From Myxococcales bacterium UBA5297 (GTDB lineage: Bacteria > Myxococcota > Myxococcia > Myxococcales > UBA5297): a DNA stretch of 25,349 nt. The stretch is taken from NCBI GenBank assembly GCA_002408385.1, contig DHSB01000219.1:44257-69605 (forward strand). Direction: 5' to 3'. Of this stretch, positions 15,319 through 25,163 are shown in pieces (position 1 is the stretch's first letter; every line of letters starts with the position of its first letter). The translations under genes and the position numbers were made by a program. The notes beneath the pieces are model-generated. The model saw nothing but the letters and a program-made list of their open reading frames with translations. It was not told the DNA's origin and made no database searches.

Positions 15319-17904
15319 TCAGCGGTCGAGCAGGTGCTCGTCCGCGGGGTCGCGCAGGTTGTAGCGCGAGCTCATCGCGCGCCCGTAGGCGCCGGCGGTG
15401 GCGATGAGGATGAGGTCGCCCTCCCGCGCCCGGGCGATTCGGCGCCCGTGGCCGAGCACGTCTCCCGATTCACAGACGGGCCCGACGACGTCGGCTGTCA
15501 GCGTCGCCGGCTCGTCGAGCCGGCTCAGATTCACGATCTCGTGCCAGGCGCCGTAGAGCGCGGGCCGGAGGAGTGAGTTCATCCCGGTCTCGACGCCGAC
15601 GTAGGTGTGCTCGCCCTTGCGCTTGACCTGGGTGACTCGCGCGAGCAGCACCCCGGCCTCGGCGACGAGCAGGCGCCCGGGCTCCATCCAGAGTCGAAAG
15701 CGCGGGTGCGCCTCCTTGAATTGGCCAAGCCGCTCGCCCACCGCCTCCAGGTCGAGCCCGCTCTGCCCCGGGCGCTCCGCGACGCCGAGCCCGCCGCCGA
15801 GGTCGAGAATCGACGCCTCGGGGAAGCGCTCAGCGAGCTGGGCGAGGAAGACCGCGGTCTCGGCCCAGGTCTCGGGCTCGAGGATGCCGCTGCCACAGTG
15901 GGCGTGCAGGCCGACGACCTTCGCGCCGCTGCGCGCCAGGCCCTCGAGCAGCGTGTCGAGAAGGGCCGGCGAGATGCCGAACTTCGACTGCACCCCCGCG
16001 GTGCGCACGTGCGGATGGTGGCCGCGGCCGTGCCCGGGGTCGAGCCGCACGAAGAGCTCGCGGCCGGCGAAGACCTCGGGCCACTCGAGCAGCGGAAAGA
16101 CCGCGTCGACGGTCACCCGCACGCCGCGCTCGAACGCGCGCTCGTACTCGAGGCGCGGGGCGAAGTTCGGCGTGAAGAGAATCCGCTCCGGCGCAAGGCC
16201 GGGCAGCGTCTCGAGCACCTGGTCGATCTCGCCGGGCGAGACGCACTCGAAACCGAGCCCCGCCCGCTCGAAGCGCCGCAGGATCTCCGGGTTGGGATTG
16301 GCCTTCATCGCGTACAGCGCGCGATCGAGCGCCCGGATGCTTTGGAGCTTCGCGACCGAATCGTCGAGCGTCTGAGCGTCGTAGACGTAGAGCGGCGCGC
16401 GGGCGGCCAGGGCGAGCAGCGCCTCGCGCTTGCCCCTCCACCAGGGCTGCGGCGCGCTGTCGCGCGGCGCCAAGGCTGCGGCCTCCTGCTCACGCCAGGT
16501 CGGCCCCAGCGCCACGTCGTCGCGGTGGGGATCGAAGAGCAGCCGATGCAGGCGCCCGACGAGCCGATCGGCGTCCCCCTCGTCGACGACGAAGGAGAGG
16601 TTGAGGTCGCTCGCCGCCTGCGAGACGAGGTGAATCTGGCGCTCCTCGAAGACCTCGAGCGCGCTGCCCAGCCGCGGCAACACCGCGCGGATCCGGCTGC
16701 CGACCAGGCTGACGACCGCGCAGGGGCCGATGAGCCGCGGGCTGCATATCCCCTCGAGCTCGGCGAGCAGGCCCCGCAGCGACGAGGGCTCGAGCCTGTT
16801 GGCCGCGGGGTCGAGCGAGACGGTGACGTTCATCTGCGAGGTCGAGACGAGGTCGATGGAGAGCCCGTGGCGCTTGAAGACGGCGAAGGCGTCGGCGAGA
16901 AACCCGACCTGCTGCCACATCCCCGGGGTCTCCATCGAGACGAGCATGACGCCCTCGCGCGAGCAGATGGCCTTGACGGGCGCGCCGCGGTCGTCGCCCA
17001 TCGGGCCGACCACGGTGCCCTCGAGCCCCGGGCGCCCGATGCAGCGCAGGTGCAGCGGGATGCCGTGCCGGCGCACCGGGGCGATGCAGCGCGGGTGCAG
17101 CGCTTTCGCGCCGGTCGAGGCGAGCTCCTGGGCCTCCGAGTAATCGAGCCTGCGCAAGAGCCGCGCCTCGGGCACCTGACGCGGGTTTGCCGAGTAGAGG
17201 CCGGGCTCGTCGGTCCAGATCTCACACCGCGCCGCCTGAAGCTGTGCGGCGAGACAGGCCGCCGCGGTGTCCGAGCCGCCGCGGCCGAGCAGGACCGTGT
17301 CGCCTTCCGCGTCGCGCGCGATGAAGCCCTGGGTGACGAGCACCCCCGCCGCGAGCGCCGAGAGCCTCTGTTGCAGCTCGGGGTCGGGGTCGAAGCCGCA
17401 GGAGGCCGACAGGTAACGCCGGTGCGAGCTCAGCCGGGAGTGGTCGTTCGAGGCGAGGCAGTCGCGGGCGTCTAGCCAGGCGGCCGGCTGCCCTTGCGAC
17501 ACGAGGAAGGCCGCGCCGAGCCGGGTCGACATCCGCGGGCCCATGGCGAGCACGCGCGCGCGCACCCGCGGGCTCGCCTCGCGCACGAGCGAGACTCCGG
17601 AGGCGAGCCGCGCCAGCTCGCGAAGCTCCTCGTCGAGCGCCGAGGCGTCGACTTCGAGCGCCTCCCCGAGCGCTTGGTGCCGGGCGCGAATGCCCTCGAG
17701 CACTGGCGCCGAATCCCCGGAGGCCGCCTCGTCAAGCAGGCGCGCGAGCTCGTCGGTCACCCCGGCGACGGCCGAGCAGACGACCAGCGGCCGAAGCCCC
17801 TCGCGCCGTCGCTCGGCGACCACGCGGGCGATGGTGCGCCAGCTCTCCAGACTCGAGACGCTGGTGCCGCCGAACTTGACGACTATCCAAGATGAGGCGG
17901 GCAT
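15319..17904 (-). CDS. lysAC: Bifunctional aspartate kinase / diaminopimelate decarboxylase
   Basis: An 861-residue fusion of the first and last steps of lysine synthesis: aspartate phosphorylation, and decarboxylation of meso-diaminopimelate to lysine. Residues ~5-300 are aspartokinase: KFGGTSV (10-16), LLGRGGSDTAA (205-215), IWTDEPGLYSANPR (229-242) and TGAKALHPR (264-272). Residues ~315-455 hold ACT-type regulatory repeats (VSMETPGMWQQVGFLADAF; HLVSQAASDLNLSFVV), suggesting lysine feedback. Residues ~475-861 are a PLP enzyme of the alanine-racemase-like fold: Schiff-base Lys534 in YAMKANPNPEI, HAHCGSG, LDLGGGLGV, EPGRLLVAEAG, and partner-site Cys in CESGD with AYGRAMSSRYN. The same fusion is known from Xanthomonas and Xylella, where it is about this length. 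GAGAGG lies 9 nt before the ATG at 17904; the frame stays open far upstream through repeats, which is not coding. Confidence 0.95.
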   Translation of the reverse strand: MPASSWIVVKFGGTSVSSLESWRTIARVVAERRREGLRPLVVCSAVAGVTDELARLLDEAASGDSAPVLEGIRARHQALGEALEVDASALDEELRELARLASGVSLVREASPRVRARVLAMGPRMSTRLGAAFLVSQGQPAAWLDARDCLASNDHSRLSSHRRYLSASCGFDPDPELQQRLSALAAGVLVTQGFIARDAEGDTVLLGRGGSDTAAACLAAQLQAARCEIWTDEPGLYSANPRQVPEARLLRRLDYSEAQELASTGAKALHPRCIAPVRRHGIPLHLRCIGRPGLEGTVVGPMGDDRGAPVKAICSREGVMLVSMETPGMWQQVGFLADAFAVFKRHGLSIDLVSTSQMNVTVSLDPAANRLEPSSLRGLLAELEGICSPRLIGPCAVVSLVGSRIRAVLPRLGSALEVFEERQIHLVSQAASDLNLSFVVDEGDADRLVGRLHRLLFDPHRDDVALGPTWREQEAAALAPRDSAPQPWWRGKREALLALAARAPLYVYDAQTLDDSVAKLQSIRALDRALYAMKANPNPEILRRFERAGLGFECVSPGEIDQVLETLPGLAPERILFTPNFAPRLEYERAFERGVRVTVDAVFPLLEWPEVFAGRELFVRLDPGHGRGHHPHVRTAGVQSKFGISPALLDTLLEGLARSGAKVVGLHAHCGSGILEPETWAETAVFLAQLAERFPEASILDLGGGLGVAERPGQSGLDLEAVGERLGQFKEAHPRFRLWMEPGRLLVAEAGVLLARVTQVKRKGEHTYVGVETGMNSLLRPALYGAWHEIVNLSRLDEPATLTADVVGPVCESGDVLGHGRRIARAREGDLILIATAGAYGRAMSSRYNLRDPADEHLLDR

Positions 17905-17926
17905 TTCGTCGGACCTCTCAAGAGGC

Positions 17927-18082
17927 GTCGGGAGATTTCCTTGAGCTCGACCTGCCCCTCCGAGCACCTCGAGCGCAAGTCGAGAGGAGCGTAGGCCGAG
18001 CCTGCGAGGCCGCAGGTCGAGGGGCCCTTCGACACACTCAGGGTGAGCCGAACCGGACCGAGTCGAAAAAGGATCCCTCGAC
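17927..18082 (+). repeat. Palindromic intergenic element, copy B
   Basis: About 156 bp just upstream of lysAC. From 17987, GAGCGTAGGCCGAGC and the following ~95 bp align with copy A from 13599 to the GTCGAC-type right end (CGAAAAAGGATCCCTCGAC, 18064-18082). The left end GTCGGGAGATTTCCTTGAG (from 17927) is a poorer match. The central hairpin is CTCA (18037-18040) / TGAG (18044-18047). Lying in the lysAC leader region, it may affect that transcript. Confidence 0.68.
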
Positions 18083-18303
18083 GCATCTTCAGCTCTCCCT
18101 CGGTCGGCCGTTGCCGCGGGCGAGAGGCGCCGACTCGGGCGCGCCAATAACCGCGACCTGCCGCAAAACCAACCCTCGTGTCTCACGAGCGCGCCGCAAG
18201 CTCGAGAGCCTGCACTCACGACCCGCCCGCGAGCCAGCGTTCGTCGCCTCCAGGCGCTCGAGACCGCCCCCGAATGGAGGGGTGATCCAAAATGGCCTAT
18301 CTC
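18083..18303. other. Non-coding part of the lysAC/lipoprotein divergent spacer
   Basis: About 220 bp between repeat copy B and the 21-bp array. No gene, promoter hexamers or RNA fold could be supported. A GGAGG (18276-18280) precedes an ATG at 18292 whose frame runs through the 21-bp array; its codon use is unlike real genes here. Confidence 0.45.
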
Positions 18304-18555
18304 GGAGACCGAATCTCGACTCCCCGGGACGAGATCTCGACTCGGCGAAACCGGATTCCGACTCTTCGGGACGGGTCTTCGACTCCCTGGGGGTCGAATT
18401 GCCGTCCTCGCGACCGGAGGCCCCATCCTTTGGATAAGACGCCCGCTCCTTTGGACCGAACGCCGACTGTTCGGGACCGAAGGCCGCATGCCTCGGACAG
18501 AACCTCGCCTCGTACCGACCGAAGTCCGCCTCTCCGCAGCGCCTCCGCGCCTCGT
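18304..18555 (+). repeat. Degenerate 21-bp tandem array, about 12 units
   Basis: Twelve contiguous 21-bp units start at 18304, 18325, 18346, 18367, 18388, 18409, 18430, 18451, 18472, 18493, 18514 and 18535. The consensus is YGGGACCGRA followed by NNYCGMCTCNY. By eye, unit position 18 is T in all twelve, position 14 is C in eleven, and positions 4-6 (GAC) and 10 (A) are each kept in ten. The first four and units 8-11 are best preserved; units 5, 7 and 12 are worn. A second GAC-like triplet at positions 15-17 gives a ~10.5-bp half period. Because 21 is divisible by 3, all frames stay open and give heptapeptide repeats. It ends ~175 bp before the lipoprotein gene at 18731. Function unknown. Confidence 0.82.
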
Positions 18556-18730
18556 TCGACCGTCGGGGATGGCTTTCCGCGCCCGCTTCGCAGCCGTCCG
18601 GCTCTCGGAGGAGGGGCCCGCGTTTGGGTCCGCTGCGACGATTTGTCGCAGAGCCCACGAAACGGATAGGTTTTCGGGCGTTCTTTGCCGTCGCGCCCGG
18701 CGATGGCCCCGCGGAGCACTGGAGCTACCG

Positions 18731-19207
18731 ATGCGTCTTCTTCGCTGCGCCCTCCCGATGGTCCTCGCCGCCTCGCTCCTCGGCTGCGGAGAGGAGGAGA
18801 AGGACGACCCCGGCCACACCATCGCCGCCGCGCCGCTCGCCGGGCAGATCAACGCCAAGCCCTGGGCCTTCGTCGCCGGGGTGACCGACCGCTACCTCTC
18901 CGACGACGAGGGGTTCTTCACCAAGCTCTCTGCCGAGGAGCTGACCTGCCAGAGCTTCAACGGCTTCGAGCAACCCGACTTCATCCTCCTCACCGTGCCG
19001 CGGGAGCCCGGCCGCTATCGCTTGAGCCTCGCGCGCAACATCACCTTCGTCGTCAGAATCGACGGCGAGACCGAGAACATGGTCGCGACCTCGGGCGTGC
19101 TCGAGGTCACCGAGGTGACCGACACCACCGTGCGCGGCGGCCTCTGGGCGACCTTCGGCTCAGGCTACGAGGTCGACGGGCAGTTCACGGCCACCCTCTG
19201 CGAATAG
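18731..19207 (+). CDS. Small lipoprotein of unknown function
   Basis: A 158-residue predicted lipoprotein: [19 protein letters not shown], lipobox LLGC with Cys19. The acidic GEEEKDDPG after the cysteine is a typical tether. The remaining ~130 residues are strand-rich ([95 protein letters not shown]) and end with a cysteine that could pair with the one in ELTCQSF, suggesting a compact beta-sandwich exposed at the envelope. No known family is recognised. GGAG (18721-18724) lies 6 nt before the ATG; upstream in-frame starts would bury the signal peptide. A membrane histidine kinase begins 89 nt downstream on the same strand, so the pair may be co-transcribed and the lipoprotein could be its accessory, which is inference only. 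Confidence 0.83.
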   Translation: MRLLRCALPMVLAASLLGCGEEEKDDPGHTIAAAPLAGQINAKPWAFVAGVTDRYLSDDEGFFTKLSAEELTCQSFNGFEQPDFILLTVPREPGRYRLSLARNITFVVRIDGETENMVATSGVLEVTEVTDTTVRGGLWATFGSGYEVDGQFTATLCE

Positions 19208-19296
19208 GCTCGGGCGGGCGGGCCCGGCTTCGCCGCGGCCCTCGCCCCTCCCTCTCCCGGCTCGAGACCGCGGGCCCGGACGACTGGAATCTCCGC

Positions 19297-21903
<2,607 letters not shown>

Positions 21904-22080
21904 TCGGGCCATCCGCTCGAAGCCTCGGGAAGGGACTTGTGGAGCGCGAGGATGGCCCAGGAGACGCCGTTCGACCGCCCCTTCACGCCAAGGGCATCGT
22001 CGGCACCTGCCAAGCGACCCTCGTCGGCGAAGGCCGAGGCTTGCGCCGCCGGCATCGTTCTCGATGTCGCCTGAAGCTCC

Positions 22081-22134
22081 GTCGAGAAATCCTTCTTCGA
22101 CTCCGTCCGGTTTCCGCTCGCCCCGAGCGTAGCT
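22081..22134 (-). repeat. Palindromic intergenic element, copy D (partial)
   Basis: GTCGAGAAATCCTTCTTCG (22081-22099) and the next ~30 bases, including CCGTCCGGTT, match the inverted right half of copy A closely. The hairpin CGCTCG (22115-22120) / CGAGCG (22124-22129) replaces the A:T pair of copies A and B by G:C on both arms. The other half of the element is missing or unrecognisable. It lies between the convergent histidine kinase and crp-like genes. Confidence 0.6.
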
Positions 22135-22173
22135 CCCGCCGCGCGACAGCCGCCTTTGCCCGCGAAAGGCCGG

Positions 22174-22863
22174 CTACTGCTTCGCCGAGCCGTCGTCGTC
22201 GAGCGCGAACTGCGAGCGCAGCACGATCTTGCGCCCGGTCATCTCGAGGAAGCCGCGGCGCTGGAACTCGGAGAGCGCCCGCGAGACCGTCTCGCGCGAG
22301 GTCCCCACCATCGAGGCGATCTCCTGCTGCGTGGGCCGCTGGCGGATGACGAGCCCGCCGTCGATCTGCTCGCCTTCGTCGGCCGCCAGCTCCCGCAGGA
22401 AGCGCGCGACGCGCCCGTACACGTCGAGCAGCGCAAGGTTGCCGATCACCGAATCGGCCCGCCGCAGCCTGCGGCTCATCTCCGCCAGGATCTGCAGCGC
22501 GGTCTGCGGGTACTGCTCGAGGTGCGCGGCGAAGGCCCTGCGCTCGAGCGTCAGCAGCGTCGAGTCCTCGAGGGCGATCACGTTGGCGCTGCGCGGCTGG
22601 TTGTCGAGCAGCGACATCTCGCCGAAGAAGTCGCCCGCCTTGAAGATCGAGAGGATCACCTCCCGCCCCGAGCGACCGTAGAGGACGACCTTCACCTTGC
22701 CCCGCGAGACCACGAACAGCGAGTCGCCGAGGTCCTCCTGACCGACGATCACGCTCTCCTTGGGGAAGCGCCGCTCGGACATCAGACCCGCGATGCTCGC
22801 GAGGGCCTCTTCCTCGAGGTCGGCGAAGATCGAGACGCGCCTGAGCAGGTCGCGCTGGTCCAT
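22174..22863 (-). CDS. Crp/Fnr-family transcription regulator
   Basis: A 229-residue regulator. Residues ~10-115 form the cyclic-nucleotide-binding beta-roll with phosphate-binding cassette FFGEMSLLDNQPRSANV (79-95). Gly81, Glu82, Arg91 and Ser92 are at the positions that hold cAMP in Crp, so ligand binding is plausible. A dimerisation helix follows (~118-160), then a winged helix-turn-helix, PTQQEIASMVGTSRETVSRALSEFQRRG (177-204), whose recognition helix SRETVSRAL is standard for the family. There is no N-terminal Cys cluster, so it is not an oxygen-sensing FNR. AGGAGG lies 5 nt before the ATG at 22863, and a good promoter lies at 22891-22920. It diverges from the membrane protein/DUF4129 operon, which it might regulate (inference). 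No adenylate or guanylate cyclase is visible in the window. Confidence 0.94.
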   Translation of the reverse strand: MDQRDLLRRVSIFADLEEEALASIAGLMSERRFPKESVIVGQEDLGDSLFVVSRGKVKVVLYGRSGREVILSIFKAGDFFGEMSLLDNQPRSANVIALEDSTLLTLERRAFAAHLEQYPQTALQILAEMSRRLRRADSVIGNLALLDVYGRVARFLRELAADEGEQIDGGLVIRQRPTQQEIASMVGTSRETVSRALSEFQRRGFLEMTGRKIVLRSQFALDDDGSAKQ

Positions 22864-22890
22864 GAAGCCTCCTAATGTGTTGAGCGGTCG

Positions 22891-22920
22891 ATGCTAGGGG
22901 CGTGCCCTCTCTGCGGTCAA
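22891..22920 (-). promoter_or_regulatory. Promoter of the crp-like gene
   Basis: On the minus strand, TTGACC (22915-22920; five of six consensus bases) is followed after 18 bp by TAGCAT (22891-22896; four of six). Transcription would start near 22885, about 21 nt before the ATG, just enough to carry the AGGAGG ribosome site. Confidence 0.58.
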
Positions 22921-23109
22921 GGCGCGGCGAGTGCCCCTCGTCCCAGCCCCTCTCGGCCGCAGGCTGTGAGCCCAGGGAGGCCTGCGCAGCCGGGCAATGC
23001 ACGCCGGCCAACCGAGCCGCTTGCATCGCCGCCGCGTTTTCGGCCCACTATGCCGCGAGCCTCCGCCCGCGCCTCGAGGCCAGACCCAAGATCCGAAGGA
23101 GCCACCGGT

Positions 23110-24171
23110 TTGCAGACCTCGCTTGCCCCCGCCCCCGCGGTCGCCGATCCCGCGCGGCGCGACTCGACCGCCCTGCCGCCGCTGCGGCCGATGACGATGG
23201 GCGAGATCCTCGACCGCGCGCTCGGGCTCTTCCGTTCGAGCTTCCTGCGGCTGTTCACGGTGATGCTCGTCTTCCAGGCGCCGATGTACGCGTTGCAGAA
23301 GTCCTTCCAGACCTTGATGCAGCAGAAGGCCCCGGTCCTCGCGCGACCCGGCGCCTTCCGCGGTGCCCTGCCGGACGCCGAGCAGCTCGCGTGGTTCTTC
23401 GGCGGCGCCGCCGTCCTCGGCGTCGTCACGCTCGCGCTCTACCAGCTCGCGGTCGCCGCCCTCGCGACCGGGGCCGCGCGCGGCTTTCTCGGCGAGCGCA
23501 TCGAGCCGGGCCGCGCCCTGCGCGAGGCGTTCACCCGGGCGCCCCAGGTCCTCGGCACCTTCCTGCTGCTCAGCCTCTGGACCGGCCTGCTGCTCACTCT
23601 CTCGATAGCTCCGGGGGCGGGCCTCATCGCCGGCGGCTTCCTCGTCTTCGAGTCGGCCGGGGCCCGCATCGGGGCCGCCGTCGCCGGCCTGCTCGTCGTC
23701 TTCGGGGCGCTGCTCGTCGTCGGCCTCTACCTGATGCTGCGCTACGTGCTCGTCACCGAGGTGGTGATGATCGAGAAGCTCTCCTTCGTGCGCGCTCTGC
23801 GCCGCAGCGCCCGGCTGATGGCCGGACGGGTCGGGCCGACCTTCTTCGACAACTGCAAGGTGCGCGCGTCGATAGTCCTCGCGGTCACCTTCTGCATCTC
23901 CATCTCGGTGGCCATCGTCGCCAGCCTGCCCTCCTACCTCGTCTACGCGGCCTTCGACGTCTCGCCGTTCAACCCCGAGAGCTTCGACCCCAGCCTCGTC
24001 CCGCTCTGGGCCATGTTGCCGGTCGAGGCGTTCGCCGTCTTTTGCCAGACCGCGGTGGCCCCGTACGGCCTGCTCGCGACCATCGTTTTCTACTTCGACG
24101 TGCGCATCAAACGAGAGGGCTTCGACCTCGAGTTCCTCGCCACGCACCTCGCCCCGAATCCGAGTCGGTGA
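23110..24171 (+). CDS. Polytopic membrane protein upstream of DUF4129/DUF4350 genes
   Basis: A 353-residue inner-membrane protein. After a 27-residue Pro/Ala-rich lead comes MTMGEILDRALGLFRSSFLRLFTVMLVFQAPMYAL, a pattern seen in membrane proteins resembling the membrane domain of glycerophosphodiester phosphodiesterases. About six hydrophobic segments follow (for example LAWFFGGAAVLGVVTLALYQLAVAAL, VLGTFLLLSLWTGLLLTLSI, IGAAVAGLLVVFGALLVVGLYLML, ASIVLAVTFCISISVAIVASL). The loop RALRRSARLMAGRVG between spans is typical of these proteins. I chose the TTG at 23110 because AAGGAG (23097-23102) sits 7 nt before it; the next ATG codons (23191, 23197) lack a ribosome site. Its stop overlaps the next gene by 4 nt. 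No enzymatic residues are seen; it probably works with the DUF4129 and DUF4350 products. Confidence 0.82.
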   Translation: MQTSLAPAPAVADPARRDSTALPPLRPMTMGEILDRALGLFRSSFLRLFTVMLVFQAPMYALQKSFQTLMQQKAPVLARPGAFRGALPDAEQLAWFFGGAAVLGVVTLALYQLAVAALATGAARGFLGERIEPGRALREAFTRAPQVLGTFLLLSLWTGLLLTLSIAPGAGLIAGGFLVFESAGARIGAAVAGLLVVFGALLVVGLYLMLRYVLVTEVVMIEKLSFVRALRRSARLMAGRVGPTFFDNCKVRASIVLAVTFCISISVAIVASLPSYLVYAAFDVSPFNPESFDPSLVPLWAMLPVEAFAVFCQTAVAPYGLLATIVFYFDVRIKREGFDLEFLATHLAPNPSR

Positions 24172-25163
24172 AGCCCCCTCTGCCACCCCTCCTCCTTGCG
24201 CTCGCTCTCCCGGCCACCATCGCCACGGCCGAGCCCGCCCTCGACCGCTGCGCCGCGCTCGCCGCGCGCGCCGACGAGGCCGCCGGCCGCGTCAAGTCGC
24301 GCCCTCTGCCCGAGGGCGTCGCCGAGGTCGAGTCGGTTCTCGACGAGGCCGCCGTCCTCGGCGCCTTCGAGGTCGACGGGGTCCGGTTGCGCCCGCGATG
24401 GACGAAGCTCGCGCGAGCCGAGCTCGCGGAGGCGACCGAGCCCCTCCGCGTCGCCGCCGTCGCGGAGTTCGCCGCCGATCGCCTCTACGAGACCTGCCGT
24501 CACCTCGCGACTCCGGCCCCGGCAGCCGCTGCGGCCGACAGGGCGAGGCTCCTCGAGATCCTCTCCCGCCCCGAGTACGAGCTGCGGGCGCGCGACGAGG
24601 GATTCCTGCTGCGGCTCCTCGAGCGCATCCGCACCTGGCTGCGCGACGTGCTGGTGACGAGCCGGCAGGTCCAGAGCGTCGCCCTCTCCGTCCGCACCCT
24701 CTTCCTCGTCGGCGCCTGCCTGCTCGCGGCGTGGCTCGCCTTGCGGCTCGCCCGCCTCACCCTGCGAAGGCGCGCCCGGGCGCGGGTCGACCCTCTCGAC
24801 GGCCCCATCGTCCTCGACGACCCGAAGCGCTACGAGGCGCGCGCCGCGCAGGCGATGTCGGCGGGCGACGGCCGCGAAGCGATCCGGCTCGGCCTGCTCA
24901 CGCTGCTCGCGACCCTCGAACGCCTGCGGCTCGCCGCGCCCGGACGCACGGCGACCAACCGCGAGGTCGCCCTCCACATCGCCGAGCGCGGAGGCTCGGC
25001 CTCGCTCTCCCAGGAGACGCGAGCGCTCGTCGACTGGTACGACCGCGCCTGGTACAGCCTGCGGCCGGTCAGCGAGGCGGAGGCCCGCGACTTCGCCGCG
25101 AAGGTGACGGCGCTTCGCGCGCGAGCCAGCGCCGATGCGCGCGCGCGGGCGGAGGGGGCATGA
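24168..25163 (+). CDS. DUF4129-domain membrane protein
   Basis: A 331-residue protein starting at a GTG (24168) that overlaps the preceding stop codon in GTGA, implying translational coupling. A signal peptide (VKPPLPPLLLALALPATIATA) leads into a helical extracytoplasmic region (~22-165), then one membrane span (~175-195, LFLVGACLLAAWLALRLARL), a basic stop-transfer stretch (RRRARARVD) and a cytoplasmic C-terminus. The C-terminal ~225-310 fits DUF4129: EAIRLGLLTLLATLERLRLAAPGRTATNREVALHIAERGGSASLSQETRALVDWYDRAWYSLRPVSEAEARDF, with the characteristic T-N-R-E and W-Y-x-x-R-P blocks. In many bacteria such genes sit in operons with DUF4350, MoxR-type AAA ATPase and DUF58 genes; the neighbouring DUF4350 start agrees. 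Biochemical function is not established. Confidence 0.88.
   Translation: MKPPLPPLLLALALPATIATAEPALDRCAALAARADEAAGRVKSRPLPEGVAEVESVLDEAAVLGAFEVDGVRLRPRWTKLARAELAEATEPLRVAAVAEFAADRLYETCRHLATPAPAAAAADRARLLEILSRPEYELRARDEGFLLRLLERIRTWLRDVLVTSRQVQSVALSVRTLFLVGACLLAAWLALRLARLTLRRRARARVDPLDGPIVLDDPKRYEARAAQAMSAGDGREAIRLGLLTLLATLERLRLAAPGRTATNREVALHIAERGGSASLSQETRALVDWYDRAWYSLRPVSEAEARDFAAKVTALRARASADARARAEGA

Noticed and set aside
18304..18555. CRISPR array
   Set aside because: Units are contiguous and degenerate with no unique spacers, and no cas gene is present.
18304..18555. Plasmid-type iteron origin
   Set aside because: Unit size would suit iterons, but there is no replication initiator, partition gene or AT-rich unwinding region nearby.
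18292..18669. 125-codon plus-strand frame of heptapeptide repeats (MAYLGDRISTP...) with a GGAGG 11 nt upstream
   Set aside because: Its third codon positions are often A or T, unlike all real genes here, all other frames are equally open and repetitive because 21 is divisible by 3, and the most invariant base falls in a third position.
17905..18858. Open frame extending lysAC upstream by ~318 codons
   Set aside because: The frame passes through repeat copy B and the 21-bp array, gives Arg/Ser/Pro-rich peptide unlike any aspartokinase, and aspartokinase homology with its ribosome site begins exactly at 17904.
22174..22863. FNR-type oxygen sensor
   Set aside because: No cysteine cluster for an iron-sulphur centre; the cassette instead keeps Crp-type Arg and Ser.
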